DNA from: Nymphalis io
Taxonomy: Eukaryota > Arthropoda > Insecta > Lepidoptera > Nymphalidae
NCBI RefSeq assembly: GCF_905147045.1
Contig: NC_065905.1
Location: 3,100,001 to 3,164,000, forward strand
Reading direction: 5' to 3'
Length of the DNA stretch: 64,000 nt
Under the pieces are notes generated by a model. It was not told where the DNA came from. It saw nothing but the letters and a program-made list of their open reading frames with translations, and made no database searches. This document shows, piece after piece, positions 25,501-34,500 of the stretch (within the stretch, counting starts at the first letter, position 1; the number at the start of each line of letters is the position of its first letter). Both the position numbers and the translations under genes were made by a program.

Positions 25501-28500
25501 TTCAACCTTATCTTAAGAATTAGAATTTATCTCAATTATATTTAAATAAGCAACATTATTTACTACCTACTTTATAATCTATATATACCTACTTTATTAA
25601 CTTACACAAATTATTTTTTATTACTAATATAATTATAATAAACAACAACGACATTTATATAATAATTCAAAAAATGAATCCAAAAGCATATTCGTACTAC
25701 ATTACATAAACCATAAACAATTCTATTTTTTTTATTGTTTATTGAACAAATGAACGAAAGAACGAATGATATGTTAATATGGTACTCTATATTAATAAGC
25801 CGGTAGTAAAAGTTGGCTAATCGGTGTTAACACCTCATACCGTGTCAAGTGAAAGTTGTCTGAACAATATCTTGCATCGCTTTCTAGATATATGTTCAAA
25901 CTTGTTCTTCATCATTCTAAATATATTGCGTCTGTGCCGACAATCCTGTCAAAGTGTTAGCACGGTGTTATAGGAATATTAAACATTCACTTAACACGAA
26001 TAAAATCAATTATATTCGTTATTTCATTTGTTATTAGAAATGCTTTTGATTGATATCAATTACTGGATACTCCGTGCGGTTTCAGATGCGTTAAATTTAC
26101 TGAACCGTAAAAGACGTATAATAGCTCAATAAACGGTCATCTAACGCAATATTTTTTTAAACGGCCTCTTTTCTAAACTCTTCATTATTATTATTATCTC
26201 TAAAGTTAAATGTCTGTCTTGATTGTGTTAGAAATTGAATTAAACTAGCATCGGAACGAACCAGCGACTATTTACTTTATAAAGAAAGAAAGAAAAGTAA
26301 TGTTTATATCATATAAGACACATAATTTAGTTGTTGGTAGATCCGGGAAGGTACCACCCACTCATCATATATTCTACCGCCAAACAACAATAGTTAGTAT
26401 TGTTGTGTTCCAGTTGGAAGGTTGACAGAACCAGTAGTTACAGGCATAAGTGACATAACATCTTAGTTCCCAAGGTTGGCAGCGAATCAACGTTATAAGG
26501 GGATGATTAATATTTCATACGGTTCATATCCATCATCATATCATCCAGTGTCTATGGGCGGTAGTAACCACTAATCATTAAGTGACCCATTTACCAGACT
26601 GTACCAATTTTCAATAACAAATAAATACATCACAGACAGTAAATACGTTCAAACAAATTTAAGAGCTAAGTTTCCAATGTACTCTTTGCTAATTATCGAT
26701 AACACATTCGTACCATGCACCATTGTCAAGTACGAACAGATTAATTTATTTAAATTTAGTTTAGGAAGTACTCTAAGCCTATATTTAGATGCAACGGAAT
26801 GGATTTAATAGATAAACGTGATAAATATTATTATTATCAATACTTAGGCGTATTACTTACTTCTACTAAAAACATTACACTCCTGTTTTGAGCAGTCGTG
26901 TACGAATATTAATTTGCAATATATATTGGTAACCCTATTATCGACTTTGCTTAGAAAACATAGAGACGATAAAATTAACAATCAAAACAATTTAAGAAAC
27001 AAACTGTTGTTTTATAATAAAATAAACACGAATAAATATGTAGTTGAACCAAACAATGTAATAGTAACAGTAACAGCCTGTTAATGTCCCACTGCCGGGC
27101 TAAGGCCTCCTCTCCCTTTTGAGGAGAAGGTTTGGAGCTTATTCCACTACGCTGCTCCAATGCGGGTTGGTAGATTACAAATGTGGCAGAATTTCAATGA
27201 AATTAGACACATGCGGGTTTCCTCACGATGTTTTCCTTCACCGTTAAGCACGAGATAAATTATAAACACAAATTAAGCACTTGAAAATTCAGTGGTGCTT
27301 TCCCGGGTTTGAACCTACGATCATCGGTTAAGTTTCACGCGTTCTTACCACTAGGCCATCTCGGCTTTTTACAACAATGTAACGTTGCACAATAATACGT
27401 GTTTGATTTACAAAATCGATAATAAAAAACGCAAACATCATCAACATTGTCTCGGTCTATTTCAATTGTAGGTAACAAACGAATCACGTAATAATATTTT
27501 ACTTATAAAACACTGTGAGTGCATATTTCCACAAAAAATATTATAATATAGTTTTCATTTGTTTCTAATCGATTTTCCTTTTACAAAATATAAACATATT
27601 TTTTTCAAGTAGCCTCTTTCATTGTACAGGATTATACATAACCCGACTTCGTATATAATGACATACAAATTTTCATATTGCATACTTCAAAATACAAACG
27701 CTTTCATTGAAAAAGCACTGATTGATGATGCGTTTGTTTGGGTTTGAACCCGCGATCATCGGTTAAGATTCACGCGTTCTAACCACTTTATCATCTCAGT
27801 CATATTTAAATTTAAACTTGCAATCTTCAGTTCAAATTCACGCTTTTTAACTACTGGACCATCACTAGTAAAAGGACTAAAATGTATATTTAAAAACAAC
27901 ATTATTTTACTGTATTTAGTTAATTAGAAATTTTTAACGTTAAGTCTACAGCCATAACAATGAATTTGACCGTGAACTGAGACAATGCTATTTATGTATA
28001 AAAAGAGCTATTTAAATCATGGTCATTCTTGCAACACATTTAAATATACATAGTAACAAAATTTCAATTAAATGTTCCTAACTGCCTACTTATAATATTG
28101 CTGATTTTTAATACTAATAGACTTTATATTTTATTTTACTTAGAATTTGAAACCTATAATAACATATGTTTTATTTAATAAAAACTGGTTAATTCTGTCG
28201 TTTGATTTCTCTTTGATATTGATGTCTCTGTGACCGTGGAAAAACCATTATTGTATGTTTTTTTTTCGAGTATGACTTTCGTCGTGGTACTAATTTAGCA
28301 CAGACGGCATGGATAATTTAAAACAAAATTATTTTTTGATTCCCACGTAAGTTTCATCTGAGACAATTTTTGAGAAAATCGTGGACATAAAAACATATAG
28401 ACGATTCGAATGGAGAACCTCTTTTTTTAAGTCGGTTAAAACGTCAAACATTTTCGCATATTTAATTTTAAACCTGCAATCTTCGGTTCAAATTCACGCT

Positions 28501-30774
28501 TTTTAACTACTGGACTATCACTAGGGCAAGGCCAAAAATATACATTTAACTGAGACAGTATTATTACTGTTTCAAATAAAAACAGACTATTTCATGAAAT
28601 AGAATGTAGTGGATTATATTTATTATAGTGCGTTAGTGTAGTAAACTTTTTTTATTTTTTTACTTTGTATATACATACTTATAGATAATTACACCCATAC
28701 TCAAGACAAACAGACATATTCATGCACACAAATGTCTGTCCTGGGTGGGAATCGAACCCACAACCTTCAGCATGAAAGGCAAGTATCAACCAACTACGCC
28801 AACCGGCCCGTTCATATTGACTATCAAAATAATACAGATTACATTATAATACCCTAATGCAGTCATAATTAAACTTTTATAATGTATCTGTATTGCCACT
28901 TAAATTTAATTAAACCAATTTTTTACACACAATTAACCTCACTATATGTAGTTGAATAATAGAAGATAGTACATAATCAAATTTTAGAATAAACTTTTAC
29001 ATACTTTTAAACTTTGCAAGCCTATGTAATTGAGATTAGAATACAATAATTTTGTATAATTGATCTGACTATAATGTCCGGAGGTGGCTAATGGGACTCT
29101 TCAATGGCTACTAGATTGACTTTGTTCAGTTTGTTTTGATGAGTTCTATACATTATACTGACAAAAGATAATGTTTAGGTTTTTAACCTTAACCCTAACA
29201 GCCCGTGAATGCCCCACTACTGGGTTAAAGGCCTCCTCTCCTCTTTTTGAGAAGGTTTGGAGCTTATTCCTCCACACTGCTCCAATGCAGCTTGGTAGAA
29301 TACACATGTGGCAGAATTTCAGTGAAATTAGACACATACAGGTTTCCTCACAATGTTTTCCTTCACCATAAAGCACGAGATGAATTATAATCACAAATTA
29401 AGCACATGAAAATTTAGTGGTGCTTGCCCGGTTTGAACCCACGATCATCGGTAAAGATTCACGCGTTCTTACCACTGGGCCATCTCGGCTCTTTAAATAA
29501 TCTATAAATAATTTAAAAAATCTAAAAATAATTTCAATTATAGTTTAGGTTTTTAAACTATAATTGAAATTATTTTACCTATCAAAAAAATTAAATACAT
29601 ACCCTACACATTGTTCTTAGATTTTTATTAAGATTAACCCATTTTATTAAAAACATATAAATAATTATAAATATAATGAAATATACTAACTAGTTTTTCC
29701 TCATCAAACTCTGCTCGCTTTTTGCTGCCATGTTGATCACTGGCTGCTGACTGAGCTGATTTGCTACCATCACTATCTTGTCCTGAACTGTCATCAGAAC
29801 CACTTGTCTCCTCCTCACTTGAAGTGTTTTCATCGGCAACAAATTGCCGACTTGGATCTGATATGAGCAATGCTGTAAGGCCATTCTCCAGCCTAATTGT
29901 TCTGAAATATACATTTTTTGTTACATCTTAACTATATGAACATGTCAAAGTATCAAGTTTTATGCAGGTTTCCTAATTTGATAAAAGGAATGAATCAAAA
30001 TTTACTTTATTCAAATAAGTATACTAAATATATTAATATATGACATGAAACTCAGTTTATTATCTTTTTCACAAATTAAATAAATAATCAACTATATACA
30101 ATTAAATTTAGTCTATTTGAAAATCGGTAAGTAGTAAGTTTTTTCATATGATTTAAATGACTTAATAAACTCAGTTAATCTATCAATGAAATAGATTGTG
30201 ATACTATGGTAGCATTATTATTTATTCAATTAAAAATATTTCTCTGGCCAAGTGTGAGTGTGAGAGAACTTTTAACTGTACAAAGTATGTAGACCAAAAT
30301 GGAGAAAATTAAAACAAAAACATCTCAATGAAGTATAAGCTGATTATAGAAATGCAAAATTAAATACTAGTTATATAAATTGCCTTTTATTTAGATCAAT
30401 TTTTTTATACATTACACATATATAATATACTAGTTTCGTATTTCTAGTGCGTGTAAAGTTTAGCTCCCCAAAAAAATATACACAAAGTTACTTAAATTCA
30501 AATAAAATTTAAGAAAAAGCACAAAATTTTATTTTGTAAACAAATTAGATAAGTTTTAAATATTCATGCGTTTTTATTAAGGGTCATTAAGTAAAGAAAA
30601 AAATCGAACTTACTTGTAAAGTTTCTTATCAGACACAGACTTGATGGGTTCAGGAAGAACCTGCACTTTCTCTTTCCTACTGGACATAGTAACCGAGTGT
30701 TTAGGTCGGTTGTTTGTGGCTTTTACTTCAGGTTTAAATTTTGGAGCTCTGTGAAAACTACTTCTCTTAGACAT
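9292..30774 (-). CDS. Nrd1: Nardilysin (M16 zinc metalloprotease, N-arginine dibasic convertase)
   Basis: Cleaves peptides at dibasic sites and, in other animals, also promotes ectodomain shedding. 24 exons in order of translation: 30614-30774, 29691-29901, 24358-24498, 24090-24258, 23428-23636, 22380-22550, 21131-21252, 20024-20144, 19108-19185, 17851-17991, 17203-17332, 15894-16152, 14900-15034, 13944-13992, 12212-12313, 11849-11979, 11242-11371, 11061-11165, 10846-10989, 10597-10733, 10256-10400, 9943-10005, 9749-9850, 9292-9495. The sum is 3360 bases, 1119 residues plus stop, the usual family length. The zinc site HFVEH is at residues 147-151 and the third ligand Glu at 228, 77 residues on as in insulysins. 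The nardilysin-specific acidic insert follows LENGLTALLISD but is short. ALTQLKHTTDYELKEEVERNW also matches nardilysin rather than insulin-degrading enzyme. The start MSKRSSFHR at 30774 is chosen; an in-frame ATG at 30852 is possible. The acceptor of exon 10846-10989 is missing. Confidence 0.95.
10179..10240 (-). pseudogene. Relic partial duplicate of a nardilysin exon
   Basis: This stretch matches 10291-10352, inside nardilysin exon 10256-10400, at about 54 of 62 positions, displaced by exactly 112 bases. Both contain GCGCATGTCTGGCCGCC and CCTCGCCTCGTGTCGCGC. On the minus strand the copy lies in the intron just downstream of the real exon. Read in the exon's frame it carries an in-frame TGA where the exon has CGA, so it cannot be a working alternative exon. 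It is a local partial duplication that has decayed. Confidence 0.85.
10991..11004. repeat. 14-base poly-G tract at a nardilysin exon edge
   Basis: On the minus strand this is a C14 tract ending at the expected splice acceptor of exon 10846-10989. The expected AG at 10991-10990 reads CG. The C tract would act as the polypyrimidine tract. Confidence 0.9.
11737..11750. repeat. 14-base poly-G tract in a nardilysin intron
   Basis: A run of 14 G in otherwise AT-rich intron DNA. Shorter runs lie at 12001-12009 (9 G, about 20 bases upstream of the acceptor at 11980 on the minus strand) and 19312-19324 (13 G). Confidence 0.9.
12350..12640 (-). repeat. Dispersed repeat D, near-complete copy
   Basis: Minus-strand copy with both ends. 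It reads from an A/T-rich tail near 12640 through the CACCTGATGGTAAGTGGTCA and AAACCGGAACACAACAATAC parts to CTCCCACCAGTGGAG near 12350. It lies in the nardilysin intron just upstream of exon 12212-12313 and is one of the better-preserved copies. Confidence 0.8.
12715..13330. repeat. Degraded dispersed repeat fragments
   Basis: The parts ccgccccgacttcacacggg (12748-12767) and attggtgaaaaccgtatcaa (near 13172) resemble sequence found in many copies in moth and butterfly genomes. The assignment rests on memory of the phrase, not on a search. No coding content is visible. It lies in a nardilysin intron. Confidence 0.4.
13461..13821 (-). mobile_element. SINE-C (tRNA-headed SINE) with target-site duplication
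   Basis: The minus strand begins near 13821 with a tRNA-like head (ctgcctcgttggtctagtg) and a box-B-like GGTTCAATTCCC. A body follows with ctcggaaagcacgtaaagcc, ending in ATT/AAT repeats near 13461. The 11-base direct repeat cttactctata flanks it at 13451-13461 and 13825-13835, a target-site duplication that supports retrotransposition. A second copy is at 22935-23300. Confidence 0.85.
14128..14212 (-). repeat. Dispersed repeat E fragment
   Basis: Shows the paired phrases gtaggcaagcgcgctccacc and acgcttgcctat, with a shortened middle. It resembles the better copy at 21428-21640. It lies between nardilysin exons 13944-13992 and 14900-15034. The adjacent 14095-14127 carries a scrap of repeat D. 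Confidence 0.5.
14560..14855 (-). mobile_element. SINE-A (tRNA-derived), full-length, with target-site duplication
   Basis: The minus strand starts at 14855 with agccgagatggcccagtgg (box A region). Box B follows (GGGTTCAAACCCGGG), then the body aaaacatcgtgaggaaacct, and the tail cagcagtggaacattcacgg plus GGCTGTTACTGTAC. The 11-base repeat taaccataagt flanks it at 14539-14549 and 14856-14866. The structure is that of an RNA polymerase III SINE mobilised by a LINE. This is the most abundant family in the window. Confidence 0.9.
15340..15490 (-). repeat. Diverged SINE-C fragment
   Basis: Retains tccagactgctactaagaat and aaacccaataacttttattg, as in the SINE-C copies at 13461 and 22935. The head is degraded. 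It is an older insertion in a nardilysin intron. Confidence 0.6.
15628..15862 (+). repeat. Dispersed repeat D, 5'-truncated copy
   Basis: Begins within the middle of the consensus (caacgcccatatacattggt) and runs through ccaccaaccttgggaact to gagtgggtggtacctaccca and CTACCACCACT. It ends about 30 bases from nardilysin exon 15894-16152. Confidence 0.8.
16435..16545. repeat. Hairpin-forming inverted repeat with AT microsatellite
   Basis: 16435-16494 is an inverted repeat with 28-base perfect arms (agctgttatcattgcaagac...) around a 4-base centre. After an (AT)n run, the phrase atatatgtcttgcaatgatt occurs a third time at about 16522-16541. It lies in the nardilysin intron between exons 15894-16152 and 17203-17332. 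Confidence 0.85.
16748..17010 (+). mobile_element. SINE-B (tRNA-headed SINE)
   Basis: The head is ggctcgttggcgtggttggt with a box-B-like GGTTCTGGGTTCGATTCCC. The body contains tgtctgtttgtcctgagtct and agtatgtatttacaaaagaa. The tail ends in an ATT run near 17010. Other copies lie at 20279-20532, 28660-28810 and 53884-54140. Confidence 0.85.
17460..17629 (-). repeat. Dispersed repeat D, truncated copy
   Basis: The minus strand carries the T-rich start through TGATGGTAAGTGGTCACC to AACTAAGATGTTATGTCCC and stops at the 'ttacaggcataa' part, so the distal half is missing. It lies in a nardilysin intron. Confidence 0.75.
18031..18648. repeat. Tandem repeat: three near-identical 206-bp units
   Basis: Units start at 18031, 18237 and 18443, each with atctaaaccatatttataaa, then gtgttcagaaaaagcatttt, tcgaattgacgcgataccat and attcattatggattcg. 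Differences between units are only a few bases, so the amplification is recent. A diverged single relative lies at about 16560-16680 (accacaagagaagtaaag ... cattggtcgacattg), so the unit itself comes from an older dispersed repeat. The array sits in the nardilysin intron upstream of exon 17851-17991 and has no long open frame. Confidence 0.95.
18660..19078 (+). repeat. Composite repeat with SINE-A-like tail
   Basis: The left part (18660-18860) is moderately GC-rich and contains a short foldback, gcgaagttatcggaacttcg. The right part carries agtgaggaaacctgcacgtg and gactttgcccagcagtggga, which resemble the body and tail of SINE-A. The head region differs from SINE-A, so it may be a chimeric SINE or nested insertions. 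Open frames on both strands are probably chance. It lies next to nardilysin exon 19108-19185. Confidence 0.5.
19648..19944 (+). repeat. Dispersed repeat D, near-complete copy
   Basis: Begins with a T run and atagaataggaaggcggacg. It contains ggccacctgatggtaagtgg, accaacgctcttagacatta and ctcacccttcaaaccggaac, and ends CCCTACCACCAG. This is the most complete plus-strand copy and the best reference for the family within the window. Confidence 0.85.
20279..20532 (-). mobile_element. SINE-B copy
   Basis: Minus-strand head at about 20532 (gccggttggcgtggttggtg), box-B-like GGTTCGATTCCC, the body tgtttgtcccgagtctgggt, and an ATT-rich tail near 20279. It is inserted just upstream of nardilysin exon 20024-20144 as transcribed. 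Confidence 0.85.
20560..20740 (-). repeat. Diverged, shortened copy of repeat D
   Basis: Carries accgccaaacagcaatactt, ccagtgtaactacaggcaca and gtctatggacggtgatgaca with deletions between them. It is adjacent to the SINE-B copy and is part of a cluster of insertions in one nardilysin intron. Confidence 0.65.
20786..21099 (+). mobile_element. SINE-A, full-length
   Basis: Runs from agccgagatggcccagtgc through GGGTTCAAACCCGGGC and the tail cccagcagtgggacattcac to GGCTGTTAC. An internal A20 tract at about 21030-21050 is an expansion within the usual 'cctcaaaagagaggagg' part. Flanking repeats gaactagaaa (20774-20783) and gagctagaaa (21101-21110) differ by one base and are probably the target-site duplication. 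Confidence 0.85.
21428..21640 (+). repeat. Dispersed repeat E
   Basis: Contains ggccagcgtttgaccgttga, ttgcctgatgttaagcatcg, tctaagatgtagcacgcttg and cctataagagacctgtttac. This phrase order is widespread in lepidopteran genomes, though that statement is from memory rather than a search. No coding content. It lies in a nardilysin intron. Confidence 0.55.
21728..22140 (+). repeat. Two direct copies of a short A-rich repeat end
   Basis: aaaagcgcgtcatcgcccgg at 21740 and aaagcgcacgatcgcccgtc at 22101, each after an A-rich run and followed by CACAGA and AATATTAC, are about 360 bases apart. The sequence between them does not match any other repeat I can see in the window. It may be one element with two related ends. 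Confidence 0.45.
22277..22336 (+). repeat. SINE-A tail fragment
   Basis: Only the 3' part remains: gtagaggaggccttagcccagcagtgggac followed by CTGTTAC. It is 44 bases from nardilysin exon 22380-22550. Confidence 0.7.
22935..23300 (-). mobile_element. SINE-C, second copy
   Basis: Very similar to the copy at 13461-13821, including accgatttcggcaacggcga, tacgcaggagatattata and ctccgatgggacggcaatcc. Head at about 23300. The repeat acaagata at 22927-22934 and 23315-23322 may be the target-site duplication. It lies between nardilysin exons 22380-22550 and 23428-23636. Confidence 0.85.
24556..24775 (+). repeat. Diverged copy of repeat D
   Basis: Contains gggctttctgatggtaagcg, aatgcgccaccaaccttggg and gctgtttggcggtataatat. 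Several internal pieces are missing. It sits at the 5' side of the 5.2-kb second nardilysin intron. Confidence 0.7.
25119..25385 (+). repeat. Diverged SINE-A copy
   Basis: Box B is weak (agttctaacccagacgagcc), but aaaattcatgtgcttaattt, attctgccatatgttcctaa and gaccttagcccagcagtaag are clear. It is an old insertion in nardilysin intron 2. Confidence 0.7.
25386..26327. other. Intron DNA without recognised features
   Basis: AT-rich part of the second nardilysin intron. I see no exon-like frame flanked by splice sites and no repeat shared with other parts of the window. Confidence 0.5.
26328..26610 (-). repeat. Repeat D, moderately diverged
   Basis: The minus strand contains AGTGGTTACTACCGCCCATA, AACCTTGGGAACTAAGATGT, CCTTCCAACTGGAACACAAC and GAATATATGATGAGTGGGTGG. 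It lies in nardilysin intron 2. Confidence 0.75.
27071..27366 (-). mobile_element. SINE-A, full-length, with target-site duplication
   Basis: Head at 27366 (agccgagatggcctagtgg) and tail at 27071 (cagcccggcagtgggacatt, then AACAGGCTGTTACTGTTAC). The direct repeat acaatgtaa is at 27053-27061 and 27374-27382. It is one of the younger-looking copies and lies in nardilysin intron 2. Confidence 0.9.
27730..28530 (-). repeat. SINE-A head relics and other degraded repeats
   Basis: Only the box B/box A region survives at 27735-27805 (gggtttgaacccgcgatcat, then CGTTCTAACCACTTT). Two closely similar shorter pieces lie at 27820-27870 and 28468-28525 (aatcttcagttcaaattcac / aatcttcggttcaaattcac, each followed by TTTTTAACTACTGGAC). 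Around 28400-28440, gacgattcgaatggagaacc and TTTTTAAGTCGGTTAAAACG resemble the end of a common lepidopteran repeat (from memory). No coding content. Confidence 0.5.
28660..28810 (-). mobile_element. SINE-B, truncated copy
   Basis: The head is at 28810 with cgggccggttggcgtagttg and GGTTCGATTCCC. It ends within the 'aagtatgtatatacaaagt' part and lacks the tail seen in the copy at 16748-17010. It lies in nardilysin intron 2. Confidence 0.8.
29197..29490 (-). mobile_element. SINE-A, full-length
   Basis: Head at 29490 (agccgagatggcccagtgg) and tail at 29197 (cagtagtggggcattcacgg). It lies 200 bases from nardilysin exon 29691-29901. I see no clear target-site duplication. Confidence 0.85.
29525..29576. 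repeat. Perfect inverted repeat (23-base arms)
   Basis: aaaataatttcaattatagt... at 29525-29547 pairs with its complement at 29554-29576 around a 6-base loop. It lies next to the SINE-A at 29197-29490, in nardilysin intron 2. Confidence 0.85.
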
Positions 30775-31541
30775 TTTGGTCAGTGTGTGTTTTGTATGTA
30801 AAGAACCAGAAGTTATTTGAAATTGAATGAATGTGAACCAAAATTTTGACATTTATTGGTTCGTTTGACAATTCATTTGACAGCCCGTTACTTCAATCGT
30901 TTGCTTCTTTATTCTCTATGCTAACATAATGGGATCCATACACATGACAAATTGTAAATTGAATTAAGTAAAACTACTTGGAAATCAAGTAAGTGCATCA
31001 AAGCATTCCCACGCGCTCTCTTTAGAATAATCAACATTAATCTTGATCGATAGTTACGCATTGTAACCGTAATCTATAATAATTAATCTAATCACATTAC
31101 AAGCCTTAGTGATTACACTTTTACTATGAAACTGTAAATCATAAATATTTTTTTATATATTTTTATTCAATTTTTTTAATAAACGCCTGACGCTTTTATT
31201 TTCAAACTAAAAAGGTAAGTTTAGATTTATAAATGGTTACGGACTAACAAATAAAATGCATAATACAATTATCTCTCAAGATTGCAAATTATTATTTTTT
31301 TAATATTTTTTTTTATTGTATATAATATTATAAACATTTTTCTGTCTGTGTCGGTCAACATGTTGAAGGTGGCAACTCTTAACTTCTATTTTGACAGCAA
31401 TTTAAAATGTACTGTTCTGTTGGTATAATAAATATTCACTTTAAAATTTGTATTTGTTGTGTATGAATCTGTTGGCACAATAGAATTAAATGTTATGGTT
31501 TAAACAAACGAGTTATTTTGAATACGTAATAGTAGTGTAAA
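30775..31541. promoter_or_regulatory. Divergent upstream region of nardilysin and Sas-4
   Basis: 767 bases separate the two start codons (30774 minus, 31542 plus). Promoters and both 5' UTRs must lie here unless upstream exons exist. I see no convincing TATA box; the AT-richness makes TATA-like words meaningless. No coding frame or repeat is evident. A shared bidirectional promoter is an inference from the spacing. Confidence 0.5.
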
Positions 31542-34500
31542 ATGATGGACCAGTCATACTCCGAAAGTGATGTTTCAATATCTCCATCACAAATTTTAGA
31601 TCGCCTGCAAGTACTCAGGCAGTTGCAAATTTTGCAACGCGGGAAATTGCAAAAGCATCGTCTACAGTACGATAATTCTCCTGAAATAACTTCTAGCATA
31701 ACTGAAATCGTTAGTCAATTTAGTAATAGTACAAGTTATAATACTTTCCGAAGCTTGTTACAGTCTTCTCAAGAAACTAATGAAATATCTCACTCAAACA
31801 CAACCCCATCATTAAGAAAAGGTAACTTGCAAAATGTTATAGAAGGTATTTCAGTTTTGAATTTATCTGAGGAATCTGAATTTATTGCTAATTCTGTTTC
31901 ATCAAGAAATTCTAGTTCTCCTAGACTGGATAGTGAAAGATCTCATAATATCGTTGAACAAAACCTTTCAAAAAAACAGATATCTCTGGATGAAATGCCT
32001 ATACTGTCTCCAAAAAAGGATTTTGAAACTTTAATTGCAGAAAAGTTAAAGAATGAGGAAAATGTTATGAAAGAAGTACCTACTGATTTGCACCAAAAAA
32101 AAAGTATCAAAAAGCCATTTCTTAGGAAAGGTGAAGGTATGGGCCGATTTGGAATCCAGAAAAATGACTTAGTCATACAGAATACAAAATCATTACCCTG
32201 GAAAAGAAAAAAATCTGGCAATGAAACAGCCACCAAAGCAGTTAACAGTAAACCTAATAAAAAACTTTCTAAAAATGATAACCTTTCAATACAAATATTA
32301 GACAAGGATACAATATCTAAGGGCTTAAAAGAACAGGGTCCCCTTGATTCATTTAAGAAAACCAACAGCAAATTTGAATCTGCTCCAAGTCCGAAAGAAA
32401 AAATAACGGAAACCGAACAAAATGAACAAACACCAAATACATCTGCTAATCATTCATCTTCTAAGCCTAACATAGAGACACTTGCTATTAGTATGCCTAA
32501 ACTAAAACATCCGCTACGCCCAGGTCAAGGCAAAACATGGGCATCCGTGTTTACCAAGGAACAGGATGATTTCTTGAGACAATTAAAGCAAAGTGAGTAT
32601 TATAAAAATTTTGTATCCCCAGCCAAAAGTACAATCTCCGATATCAGTACCAATGAGAATATATCCAGATTAAGACAGGATAGGGAAATCGCCGAACAGA
32701 ATTTGTTTGAACTTATTGAGAATAAAGTCACTCATGACAGTTTTAGTATAGATAATTCTTTCTTCAACCGGTTTTTGAAAAAGAGCACTATGGATTGTTC
32801 AGGTGAGAGCACACCTCTAGTTATGCAGAAGTGTTTAAATAAAAATCCTAATTTAATGCATATATTACCAGATATAACTTCCAGAAATAGAAATGATAAC
32901 TCATGTAGTGATATTGAAACATGTAACAGTGAGTGTACAGAATGCAGTGAAAACTGTTCTGTATCCACCTGCTGTTCATGCCAAACTACCACACAAACAA
33001 ATATATCAGTAAGTTGCATTAAAGAAGATAAAAACCACGAAAAAGGTGATATTAAAAAAACACAAAGATCTAAGACTAACACACAAAATAATGAAGAAAA
33101 AGAAAAATGTCACAATGACACACTGACAGCTGAAAATGAAGCAATGAATTCTAATATGGCAGAGATGAATGCTAAGTTAATAGCCACAAGTGAGCTTTTA
33201 AAAGATAGACTTAAAGAATTAGAGGATGAAATTGATACATTTCGAAAAGAAAATGCCAACTTGACTAAAATGCGAGAAGAAGTTGATATGGAACGTCAAA
33301 AGTTATATGAAGAAAAAAACACATTTGAACAAAAATTTAATGAAGAAAAAATTCTATCAGAATATTATTTAGCTGAAGAAAAAGAAAAACTTAATAAGCA
33401 AAAGCAAACATATGAGAGGTATGTGAGAGAAATGCGAGGTAGATTGAATAAAAAAGAAAAAGATGAGATAATCAACTTGAAAAAAGAAATTCAAGATTTG
33501 AAAAATGAAATAAGAATAAAAGATGCCAAATCTACATCTACTATCGCTCGACTACGTAACCAAATAAAAATAATAGAGAAAGATAAAAAGAATCTTGAAG
33601 ATGAAGTAGAAAAACTTAAAAAAGAAAACAAACGAATAAAACATAGTAACGATATAACAAGACGATTAACTAATCTAAAATATCTAGAGCAAATAAATAA
33701 AAAACTTTCTACTATGACTTCCAAGGACACTATGTCAGATGTAGAATTAGATCCTAACATAAAATATAAGGCTTTCGAAATTGAGAGACAAAGTAGAGTA
33801 AGGAAAAGTTTTCCTAATGCAAAAGGTACAATGAAACTGAGAGCAAAAAGTGTGCCAAACTTGCATGTTACTTCCAGATATGCCAAATATTTCAGTCAAA
33901 AAGATTCACTTAGTGATAAACATAAAAATATGGAACTAAATGATGAAATTGATTGTCTTAACTCATATGATATGGAAAATGATAATAGTAATAATAAAAG
34001 CAATTCTAGTAATTCTGATCAATCAAATAACAATTCTGATAGTGAGGAAGAAAACAATTTAGAAAAATTATATAATGACAGATTTAAATCAACTTCTTTG
34101 GAAGGTCAATCATCTAATAGGTCAGATCAGTTTGAAAACTTGGATAGGCTCTCTGGGTCTAATAGTGACTATTTTATTGAAAAATCTAACAAGGGCTCTT
34201 CATTGAAATCATTAGACAAATGTTTCACAACTAAGACACAACCCATAAATCAGTCACATTCTAGAAGTTCTAAATCACCTTCTATGCCTTATAATAGATT
34301 ATCTCAAGAATCAAAATCACCTACAAACTATTTCAGCGAAAATGACCACACATCAGACAACCACATAGATACTAATAATAGAAATAAATCACCAGTCTCC
34401 ATTTTGAGCAACCATTCGTCTTCCAGTCTTAAATATGGAACTGTTATAAATAAAGAAGTATATTCTGATAGAATTATTCCTAGCCCAGAGCCAATGTCTA

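Noticed and set aside
9292..30774. Assignment as insulin-degrading enzyme
   Set aside because: The acidic insert after LISD and the VDQRIEAF/ALTQLK...EEVERNW segments follow nardilysin. Insulin-degrading enzyme lacks the insert.
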